Shown here: positions 1-5,243 of the stretch, in pieces
Position numbering within the stretch: the stretch's first letter is position 1
Layout of the letters: the number at the start of each line of letters is the position of its first letter
Source of the DNA: Chloroflexota bacterium
GTDB lineage: Bacteria; Chloroflexota; Limnocylindria; Limnocylindrales; CSP1-4
NCBI GenBank assembly: GCA_021812735.1
Contig: JAKAMV010000625.1
Location: forward strand, 1-6,224
Reading direction: 5' to 3'
DNA: 6,224 nucleotides
Made by a program: the position numbers and the translations under genes
Notes under the pieces: model-generated
The model's database searches: none
Seen by the model: the letters and a program-made list of their open reading frames with translations, nothing else
What the model was told of the DNA's origin: nothing

Positions 1-1385
1 AAGCGGAACTGGTGCGCGGGCGACTCGGCGCGGTCCCGCAGCTGCGATTGGTAGATCGACTTCGAGCCCACCACCAGCATCGCAATTCCGATGGCCAGCA
101 TCGCGGGCGCCAGCATCGAGAGATTGCCGGTCATCTCGGCAACCATCAGCATCACGGCCAGCGGGGCGTGGGCGATGCTCCCGAACAGGGCCATCATCGC
201 CACGATGACGAATCCCGACGGATCGCCGGGGACGCCCGGCATGCTGCCCTCCAGCAGCCGCCAGACGCCCGCGCCGAGCAATCCGCCGATCACCATGCCC
301 GGCCCGAAGATGCCGCCCGAGCCGCCCGACCCGATCGACAGCGACGTGGCGAGGATCTTGGCGAACGGCAGCGCGAGCACCACCCACAGCGGCAGGCCGA
401 GCAGCGTCTGGCGGTCCAGCCCCGCCTGAACCCAGCCGTAGCCGGTGCCCAGCACACCCGGCAAGGCCAGCCCCAGCACCCCGACCGCGAACCCGGCGAT
501 CGCCGGCCGCACCATCCGCGGCATCGGCCAGCGCGCGAACCAGCGCGTGGCGCCGTAGAAGGACGCGATGTAGAGCCGTCCGACAACGCCGGCGAGGAGC
601 CCGATGAGGGCGTAGTAAGCGAGCTGGCGGGGGTCGGTGAACCCGGCCGACGCGATGGTGCCGAAGATGGGCGCGAAGCTGACGAAGGCGCCGAGGACCG
701 AGAACGCGATGATCGAGGCCACGAAGCCAGGGATGAGCGCGTCGGCCTCGAGGTCGTCGCGGTACGGGATCTCGGCTGCGAGCACCGCCCCGCCCAGCGG
801 CGCGCGGAAGATCGCCCCGATCCCGGCACCCATGCCCGTGGCCACGGCGATCCGCGCATCGCGGGCGTCGAGATCGAGCAGGCGCGCGAGAAAGCTGCCG
901 AAACCCGCGCCGATCTGCGCGGTGGGCCCCTCGCGACCTCCGGACCCGCCCGAGCCGATCGTGATCGCGGAGCTGACCAGTTTGATGAGCGGGATCCGGG
1001 CGCGCACCCGGCGCGCCCCGTGGTGGAAGGCGGCGATCGCCGCGTCGGTGCCGTGGCCCTCGGCCTCCGGGGCGAGGCGGAAGACGATGATGCCCGACAG
1101 CAGCCCGCCCAGCGCAACCACGAGCGGGATGGCCCAGGGCCTGGCGGCATCGGTGATGGGCGCCGCGCCCTCGCCTGCCGGCGACGCGGGCGTGAACCCC
1201 GCGAGCACCCCGAGGAACAGCCGCGACGCCAGCTCGAGCGCGGTGAAGAAGGCCACCGCCCCGAGGCCACTGATGACGCCGATCAGCGCTCCCAGCAGGA
1301 TCCACTTGCGCAGGTGGTCCGCGGATCGGACGCGGAGCCTTGCCACGCGCAGGAGCGAGGCGCCAGCCACCGTCGGGGCACTCAC
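1..1385 (-). CDS. ClC-family chloride channel or H+/Cl- antiporter, 3' end cut by window edge
   Basis: Integral membrane protein moving chloride or similar anions across the cytoplasmic membrane. 461 residues are visible with no stop; the frame runs off the left edge. It is hydrophobic throughout and carries the ClC signatures in order: GHGTD at 110-114 (equivalent of GSGIP), GSGGSGGREGP at 144-154 with the gating glutamate E152, and GSGGSGGIFGPG at 352-363. GSKSIY near 440-445 aligns with the pore tyrosine Y445 of E. coli ClC-ec1. By eye E205 aligns with ClC-ec1 E202 and I206 with the proton glutamate E203, so proton coupling may be altered. The membrane domain looks nearly complete; many relatives add CBS domains next, but that part is outside the window. 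The GTG start is chosen because it overlaps the marR stop as GTGA, and the first hydrophobic segment begins near residue 28. No strong Shine-Dalgarno is seen, which fits translational coupling. Family certain; channel versus exchanger open. Confidence 0.95.
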   Translation of the reverse strand, partial: MSAPTVAGASLLRVARLRVRSADHLRKWILLGALIGVISGLGAVAFFTALELASRLFLGVLAGFTPASPAGEGAAPITDAARPWAIPLVVALGGLLSGIIVFRLAPEAEGHGTDAAIAAFHHGARRVRARIPLIKLVSSAITIGSGGSGGREGPTAQIGAGFGSFLARLLDLDARDARIAVATGMGAGIGAIFRAPLGGAVLAAEIPYRDDLEADALIPGFVASIIAFSVLGAFVSFAPIFGTIASAGFTDPRQLAYYALIGLLAGVVGRLYIASFYGATRWFARWPMPRMVRPAIAGFAVGVLGLALPGVLGTGYGWVQAGLDRQTLLGLPLWVVLALPFAKILATSLSIGSGGSGGIFGPGMVIGGLLGAGVWRLLEGSMPGVPGDPSGFVIVAMMALFGSIAHAPLAVMLMVAEMTGNLSMLAPAMLAIGIAMLVVGSKSIYQSQLRDRAESPAHQFR

Positions 1386-1822
1386 CCGAACACCGAGAAC
1401 GCCTCGGCGAGCCGGCTGAGGACCCCGTGGTCCCCGGCTTCGAGCCGCGCGGCCGCCAGGGCGGCGTCGAGCTCCTCGCGTCGGCGCCCCGCGACTCGCT
1501 CCCAGAGGGCCTCGCCTTCGGGGGTCAGCAGGACGGTCGTGACGCGGCCGTCCGGATGGTCCTTGCGCATGGTCACCAGGTGCCGCGCGCGCATTCGGCC
1601 CAGGAGGCGGCTCGTGGCCGGCAACCGCGACCCGATCCGCTCGGCCACTTCGGTCACGGTCGTCCCGTCGGACTGGCCTACCAGGACCACAAGGACGCGC
1701 CACTGGAGGAGGCTGAGCTCGGGCGCTGCTTCGGCCACGGCGCGGGCCGTGACACTGACCGAGCCCACGACAACGCGCTCGAGGAGCGGGAGGAGGTCCT
1801 TGTGGGCGCCGCGGCTTGGCAT
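1382..1822 (-). CDS. MarR-family winged helix-turn-helix transcriptional regulator
   Basis: Predicted DNA-binding regulator of 146 residues, the usual MarR length. Helical dimerisation segments lie at about 8-32 and 102-146, flanking the winged helix domain at about 37-104. Within it, L38-LQWRVL-V is the first domain helix, TVTEVAERIG (65 region) the first helix of the HTH, PATSRLLGRMRARHLV (68-83) the recognition helix, and RKDHPDGRVTTVLLT (86-100) the wing with the conserved DxR-type motif, followed by PEGEAL. It lies directly upstream of the ClC gene and its stop overlaps that gene's GTG start by four bases, so the two almost surely form one operon and the regulator probably controls the ClC gene and itself. 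The ATG at 1822 has no Shine-Dalgarno but a TAAACT box six bases upstream, suggesting a leaderless transcript. No ligand can be deduced; no redox cysteine is present, so an OhrR-like peroxide sensor is unlikely. Confidence 0.93.
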   Translation of the reverse strand: MPSRGAHKDLLPLLERVVVGSVSVTARAVAEAAPELSLLQWRVLVVLVGQSDGTTVTEVAERIGSRLPATSRLLGRMRARHLVTMRKDHPDGRVTTVLLTPEGEALWERVAGRRREELDAALAAARLEAGDHGVLSRLAEAFSVFG

Positions 1823-1828
1823 GCCGAT

Positions 1829-1834
1829 AGTTTA
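1829..1834 (-). promoter_or_regulatory. Probable -10 box of the marR-clC operon (leaderless start)
   Basis: Read on the minus strand, TAAACT is followed by six bases and then the marR ATG. This spacing puts the expected transcription start at or next to the A of the ATG. No Shine-Dalgarno lies upstream of the start. TANNNT directly ahead of a start codon is the known arrangement of leaderless genes in high-GC bacteria. No good -35 hexamer is seen. Confidence 0.45.
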
Positions 1835-1851
1835 CACAGGGCAATCAGTGT
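1834..1851. promoter_or_regulatory. Imperfect inverted repeat, candidate MarR operator
   Basis: ACACaG-ggcaat-CaGTGT: four outer bases of each arm pair perfectly, the fifth does not, and the sixth pairs again. The repeat abuts the TAAACT box and lies 12 to 29 bases upstream of the marR ATG, where bound autorepressor would block RNA polymerase. MarR proteins usually bind palindromes of about 16-20 bases in their own promoter. The site is short and imperfect, so chance is possible. Confidence 0.3.
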
Positions 1852-2029
1852 TTGGCGAGGAGGTCACGTGAATCGCAGGGCCGCCGGCCGGGGTTGACCC
1901 GAGACCCGCAGCCCTGCTGTCGGTCAGCGGACGGATCGGAACGCCAGACCATTGAGCAGCAGCTCCGGCGCGGTCCCGAGCATCACCGTGCGCGCCAGGA
2001 CCGGGACCGCAACGTTGTGGCGGGAGCGG

Positions 2030-2494
2030 TCAGGCCGGGATGTTGAGCTCTTGCCTGGCCGACTGGCGGCGCTGCTCCATGCGGTCGCCCAACTCGTCCA
2101 GCTCGTCGGCTTCGAACACCTGCCGGGCGATCTTGAACATCTCGTCCTCCTCCTCGGCGATGTGGTGCTCGATGTTCTCCTGCATCACCTGGGCCTTCGC
2201 GCCCCAGGTCTCGTCCTCAACTGACAGGCTCTCGAGCTCGCCCATCAGGAGGTCCACGACGTGGTGCTCCTGGTACCCCTCGAGCACGAGGTCCTTGGCC
2301 TTGGGGTGGCCCTTGAGCTCCGGGTAGAAGATCTCCTCCTCGATGATCTCGTGGACGGTCAGCTCGCCCTTGACCGTCGCGAACAGGCGCTCGCGCGTCT
2401 TGGCGTCGCCATCGCGCCCCGTGGTCCTCTCCAGGCGCTTCAGGAGCTGCTTTATCTCGTCGTGGTCGGTCTTGAGCATCGCGATCGCGTCCAC
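2030..2494 (-). CDS. Hemerythrin HHE cation-binding domain protein
   Basis: Small soluble four-helix-bundle protein of 154 residues that should bind a non-haem di-iron centre. The expected ligands are visible: H11 in TDHDEI, H48 and E52 in VHEIIEEEIFYP, H77 in QEHHVVD, and H110 or H111 with E114 or E115 in IEHHIAEEEDEMF. The glutamate-rich stretches after the second and fourth histidine motifs are typical of bacterial HHE proteins. Known relatives bind or sense oxygen or nitric oxide, or handle iron; which applies here cannot be told. There is no signal peptide, membrane helix or fused signalling domain, so it acts alone in the cytoplasm. The start is GTG at 2494, supported by GGAGG five bases upstream; an internal ATG five codons later would remove little. 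It lies 171 bases downstream of mtaB on the same strand. The C-terminal tail after about 137 is charged and helical. Confidence 0.93.
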   Translation of the reverse strand: MDAIAMLKTDHDEIKQLLKRLERTTGRDGDAKTRERLFATVKGELTVHEIIEEEIFYPELKGHPKAKDLVLEGYQEHHVVDLLMGELESLSVEDETWGAKAQVMQENIEHHIAEEEDEMFKIARQVFEADELDELGDRMEQRRQSARQELNIPA

Positions 2495-2499
2495 GGGGG

Positions 2500-2504
2500 C
2501 CTCC
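2500..2504 (-). promoter_or_regulatory. Shine-Dalgarno of the hemerythrin gene
   Basis: GGAGG on the minus strand, five bases before the GTG at 2494. It decides the GTG start over the internal ATG at codon 6. It contrasts with marR and mtaB, which lack such a site. Confidence 0.75.
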
Positions 2505-2632
2505 GGTGTTGGGGCGGAACGAGCCCATCTTCGCGAGCGTGGGCGGCCATTCGCGCGTCGTCACGCTGTGGGGGCATATCGGTGGCGCAACGCCCGTGAG
2601 GCGGGGCTGTGCGGCGCGGGATCGCGTCATTC

Positions 2633-2649
2633 GGCCGGTCTCGTCGGCC
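2633..2649 (-). other. Stem-loop downstream of mtaB
   Basis: GGCCG and CGGCC arms form a five-base all-G:C stem with a seven-base loop, beginning about 17 bases after the mtaB stop on the minus strand. No T-run follows, so it is not a textbook intrinsic terminator; it could slow polymerase or stabilise the mRNA end. In such GC-rich sequence, stems of this size also arise by chance. Confidence 0.25.
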
Positions 2650-2665
2650 AGCCAGACGGCAAGGC

Positions 2666-4165
2666 TCACCACGCGATGATGGGCAGCGCCTCTCGGAGGG
2701 CCCGCCGAGGCCGGTGGAGCGCCAGGATCTCGCCTGTGACGCGATCGGCGAGCTGGGGGTCGATCCCCGTCCGGCGAACGGTCAGCAGCGCGTTCTCGAG
2801 GTCCTCCGGATCGCCCGAACGCGGCGTCACGGCGACCACCACGTGGTCTTCGGCATGGCCGATCCAGCGGCCGTCGGGCAGGCGCTGCTCCGCGAGGACC
2901 CGCGTCGTCGTGCCCAGGCCGCGTCGGGCGAACGCCGTCCGCGCCTCGGCCGCCATCGAGAGCAGCTCGGCGGCACGGGCCTTCTTGGTCGGCTCGTCCA
3001 CCTGTCCCGCCATCCGCGTGGCCGGCGTGCCTGGCCGGGCGGAGTAGCGGAAGACGTGGAGGCCGGCGGGGTCGAGGTCGCGGATGAAGGCCTTCGAGCG
3101 CTCGAACGCTTGGGCGTCCTCGGTTGGGAAGCCGGCGATGACGTCTGCGTGGACGGCCAGCCCCGGAATCGCGTCGCGGGCGCGCTCGACCGTCCGCGCG
3201 TACTCGCCCGATGAGTAGCGGCGGCCCATGCGTCGCAGGACGCCATCGTCGCCGGACTGGAGCGGCAGGTGGAGGTGCGGCAGCGTCCGCGGGCCGCCTT
3301 CGACCCAGGCCGAGAGCAGCGCGTCGTCCACGTGCTGGATCTCGATCGAGCTCAGTCGAATGCGCTCCACCTCGGTCTCGGCCAGGAGGCGTCGGACGAG
3401 GCCCGCCAGGGTGAGCGCGCTCCGGACGTGCGAGCCGCGCGCGCCGGGCTCGGACCAGCCGCCGTCGTACGTGCCGATGTTGATCCCCGTCAGGACGATC
3501 TCGCGGTGGCCAGCGGCGAGCGCTCGACGGACGTCGGCGAGGACGACCTCCGCGGTCAGGCTGCGCTCGTTGCCGCGCGCCCGCGGGATGATGCAGTAGG
3601 TGCAGTGGAACGAGCACCCATCCTGCACCTTGACGAAGGCCCGGGTGCGCTCGACCGAGGCCCGGTCGTCGGCGATGCCGTCGATGGGGCTGGCCGCCTC
3701 GACCCCGGACAGCGTGGGGAGCGCTGCCGCGAGGGGCGCGTGGGGCGTGGGGGCGCCCGGTGTGGCCTCGCGAGGGCCGAGCGCGAGCAGCGTCTCGAGC
3801 TCGGCCAGGAACGCCGCCTTCGCGTCGTTGTCCACCAGCGCCGCGCGAGGATCCACCCGGGCGTAGGTCGCCGGGTCCACCTGGACCGAGCAGCCGGTGA
3901 CGATCACACGGGCGCCCGGATTCGCGCGCCGGGCGCGGCGCACGGCCTGGCGGCTCTTCTCGTCGGCGACGGAGGTCACGGTGCAGGTGTTGACGACGAC
4001 CAGGTCGGCGCCGCGATCGGGGTCCACCAGCGGGACGCCGCCCTCGCGCAGCAGCCGGGCAAGCGCCTCCATCTCGGATTGGTTGACCTTGCAGCCGAGG
4101 TTGACGATGGCGGCGGAGCGGGGCGCGGCGGACTCGGTCGCGCGGAGCGAGGCGGGTTCCTGCAT
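2666..4165 (-). CDS. mtaB: tRNA (t6A37-C2) methylthiotransferase MtaB, radical SAM
   Basis: Cytoplasmic iron-sulfur enzyme that adds a methylthio group to C2 of t6A at position 37 of tRNAs, giving ms2t6A. It has 499 residues, a little longer than usual. The N-terminal UPF0004 domain carries the three auxiliary-cluster cysteines C25 (NLGCKVNQ), C61 (NTCTVT) and C92 (TGC). A linker rich in Ala and Pro (about 128-172) leads to the radical SAM core with the CxxxCxxC cluster at C184, C188 and C191, followed by IPRARG. TGINIG at 226-231, HLHLPLQSGDD at 297-307 and DVIAGFPTE at 341-349 are further family blocks. The C-terminal part from about 420 looks like a TRAM RNA-binding domain. NLGCKVNQ points to MtaB rather than MiaB or RimO. 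The start is ATG 4165; it gives a 19-residue extension before the conserved IVNLGC block. No Shine-Dalgarno is seen, but TACGAT lies eight bases upstream. Confidence 0.95.
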   Translation of the reverse strand: MQEPASLRATESAAPRSAAIVNLGCKVNQSEMEALARLLREGGVPLVDPDRGADLVVVNTCTVTSVADEKSRQAVRRARRANPGARVIVTGCSVQVDPATYARVDPRAALVDNDAKAAFLAELETLLALGPREATPGAPTPHAPLAAALPTLSGVEAASPIDGIADDRASVERTRAFVKVQDGCSFHCTYCIIPRARGNERSLTAEVVLADVRRALAAGHREIVLTGINIGTYDGGWSEPGARGSHVRSALTLAGLVRRLLAETEVERIRLSSIEIQHVDDALLSAWVEGGPRTLPHLHLPLQSGDDGVLRRMGRRYSSGEYARTVERARDAIPGLAVHADVIAGFPTEDAQAFERSKAFIRDLDPAGLHVFRYSARPGTPATRMAGQVDEPTKKARAAELLSMAAEARTAFARRGLGTTTRVLAEQRLPDGRWIGHAEDHVVVAVTPRSGDPEDLENALLTVRRTGIDPQLADRVTGEILALHRPRRALREALPIIAW

Positions 4166-4173
4166 CGCGGGCG

Positions 4174-4179
4174 ATCGTA
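4174..4179 (-). promoter_or_regulatory. Candidate -10 box of mtaB (leaderless type)
   Basis: TACGAT on the minus strand ends eight bases before the mtaB ATG, matching TANNNT. No Shine-Dalgarno lies between, and no clear -35 hexamer is seen upstream. The arrangement repeats that of marR in this window, which raises its credibility, but short TANNNT matches are common. Confidence 0.35.
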
Positions 4180-4238
4180 GCGCAGCACCGGGGGTCGGCC
4201 TCCCGTCCGGCCCGACGTCGTTGGCGACGGCTCCGCGA

Positions 4239-4255
4239 CCTCGCCGTCGACGAGG
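4239..4255 (-). other. Stem-loop between membrane protein gene and mtaB
   Basis: On the minus strand CCTCGTC and GGCGAGG pair over seven positions (one U-G wobble) around a GAC loop. It lies about 57 bases after the stop of the upstream membrane protein gene and ahead of mtaB. No T-run follows, so it is at best an atypical terminator or an mRNA structure. The rest of the 146-base spacer (4166-4311) has no supportable gene. Confidence 0.3.
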
Positions 4256-4311
4256 CCCACGCCGAGACGTCGATGCCCGGCGGCTCCACGCCGAGCGTCG
4301 CCAGCGGCATC

Positions 4312-5073
4312 CTAGCCCGCCAACACCGCAGCGTCGTCCGGCGCCGCGAGCACGTCGTCTTCGTCGCCTGGCATTCGTAGGTCAGGCGCCGCGTCCGCCG
4401 TCCAGCGCGCCTGCTGGATGAGTGAGCCGAACGCTCGACCCACGGCCTCCGCGTTGAGCGCGGCGTCGATCGTGGTGTGGCGCGTCCGCCCGTCGCCCGC
4501 GAACGTCACGACCACCGTCGCCGCCTTGGGCACCTCCGGGCGCAGCGCGTCGAGCGCGGCGGCGAGGTCGAAGCGGAGCCCCGACGGCGCCGTCCCGTAC
4601 GCGGCCAAGTCGAACACGAGCCGGCAGATGACCGGCTCGCGCGGGCGGAGCACCCGCGGCACAGCGACGTCGTGCAGGCTGACCGCAACGCCGAACCAGT
4701 TGCCGGTGTCCGTCCAACGCTCCGCCAGCTCCACGCCCGCCAGCACGCACGGCCGACCGCCGGTGTTCTCGAGCACGAGCGGCTGCGACACCTGGAGGCG
4801 CACCCCGAGCTCGTTGCCGGCGACCCGCTTGGTGGGGTGGTCCACCAGCAGTGCGCTGACCCGTGCCGGCCGCCACTCGGCGCGCCAGAGGTTGTAGAGG
4901 CTGATGCCCAGGGCCACGAGCGCGATCAGCGTGGCCGAGCCCGGCGACAACAGGAGCGCCACCGCTCCGAACGCGATGAACGCGAGCCACAGCGCGAGCG
5001 CGAGCGCCTGCCCGCTGAGGCGGTCACGCAGGGGGTCGCCGGGGTGGGTTCGAGCGGCGTTGACCGGTTCCAT
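4312..5073 (-). CDS. Hypothetical membrane protein with N-terminal two-helix hairpin
   Basis: I do not recognise this 253-residue protein. Two hydrophobic helices at about 22-42 and 47-64 are separated by a short SPGSA turn. Positive charges before the first (R8, R16, R18) and after the second (R64, R68, R71) place both ends in the cytoplasm by the positive-inside rule. The remaining 190 residues look mostly beta-rich with alternating hydrophobics (VRLQVSQPLVLENTGGRPCV, 91-110), a pattern reminiscent of an immunoglobulin-like sandwich, and a helical region at 203-224. The tail (230-253) is acidic and Ala-rich. The ATG at 5073 is chosen because the frame upstream, open to 5385, would overlap htrA and read as Arg/Pro-rich non-coding sequence. 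No Shine-Dalgarno is evident. It is divergent from htrA and upstream of mtaB on the same strand with a 146-base gap. The gene itself is likely real, given its coherent topology; its function is unknown. Confidence 0.8.
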   Translation of the reverse strand: MEPVNAARTHPGDPLRDRLSGQALALALWLAFIAFGAVALLLSPGSATLIALVALGISLYNLWRAEWRPARVSALLVDHPTKRVAGNELGVRLQVSQPLVLENTGGRPCVLAGVELAERWTDTGNWFGVAVSLHDVAVPRVLRPREPVICRLVFDLAAYGTAPSGLRFDLAAALDALRPEVPKAATVVVTFAGDGRTRHTTIDAALNAEAVGRAFGSLIQQARWTADAAPDLRMPGDEDDVLAAPDDAAVLAG

Positions 5074-5094
5074 GGCGCAAGGATGGCAGTCAGC

Positions 5095-5114
5095 CGTGAC
5101 AACAGGCTGTCGCG
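5095..5114. promoter_or_regulatory. Imperfect inverted repeat in the divergent htrA promoter region
   Basis: CGTGACA-acaggc-TGTCGCG: six of seven arm positions pair around a six-base spacer, giving an operator-like 20-base dyad. An overlapping dyad CAGCC...GGCTG is at 5091-5109. It sits 22 bases upstream of the membrane protein ATG and 129 bases upstream of htrA, so a bound regulator would chiefly affect the former. TTGTCA within it, on the minus strand, resembles a -35 box but no matching -10 is seen. Confidence 0.3.
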
Positions 5115-5232
5115 CGGATTTCAGCGGCTTCTCCGCCGGCCGGGCCGCGCGGCGCGCCGCGGGGACGCTCCTGACATGCAGCCGTAGCGATGTGACGCTC
5201 ACGGGGCAGCGAGTCGCACGCCGCGGAGGCGC

Positions 5233-5236
5233 AGGA
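5233..5236 (+). promoter_or_regulatory. Shine-Dalgarno of htrA
   Basis: AGGA seven bases before the ATG at 5244. A stronger GGAGG at 5225-5229 is 14 bases away, too far for usual use. An in-frame stop at 5193-5195 with no ATG, GTG or TTG codon between it and 5244 makes this ATG the first possible start. Confidence 0.5.
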
Positions 5237-5243
5237 TTGGCCC

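Larger units (their letters stand above)
1823..2029. other. Intergenic region between marR start and hemerythrin stop
   Basis: 207 bases without a supportable gene. It holds the marR promoter and candidate operator at its left end, a perfect 8-base palindrome TCACGTGA at 1864-1871, and GGGTTGACCC at 1891-1900. No hairpin with a following T-run marks the end of the hemerythrin gene. A minus-strand open frame ending at 1924 (MLGTAPELLLNGLAFRSVR) reads protein-like, but has no ribosome binding site and is too short to call. Confidence 0.6.
5074..5243. other. Divergent intergenic region between membrane protein gene and htrA
   Basis: 170 bases that must carry promoters for both flanking genes. 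Besides the dyad at 5095-5114, CTGACA at 5171-5176 is a possible -35 box for htrA, but the hexamer 17 bases on (GACGCT) is a poor -10. The stretch 5131-5163 is extremely GC-rich. No gene or terminator is seen, as expected for a divergent region. Confidence 0.6.

Noticed and set aside
12..1871. Long plus-strand open frame of 619 codons antisense to ClC and marR
   Set aside because: It is Arg/Gly/Asp/His-rich low-complexity text opposite two genes with clear family motifs; such antisense frames are expected in GC-rich coding DNA.
3269..4180. Plus-strand open frame of 303 codons opposite mtaB
   Set aside because: Antisense shadow rich in Arg, Asp and Gly; mtaB on the minus strand explains the region.
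2217..4310. Minus-strand open frame of 697 codons overlapping mtaB and the hemerythrin gene
   Set aside because: Arg/Pro/Gly-rich shadow in an alternative frame of mtaB, which carries all catalytic cysteines in the other frame.
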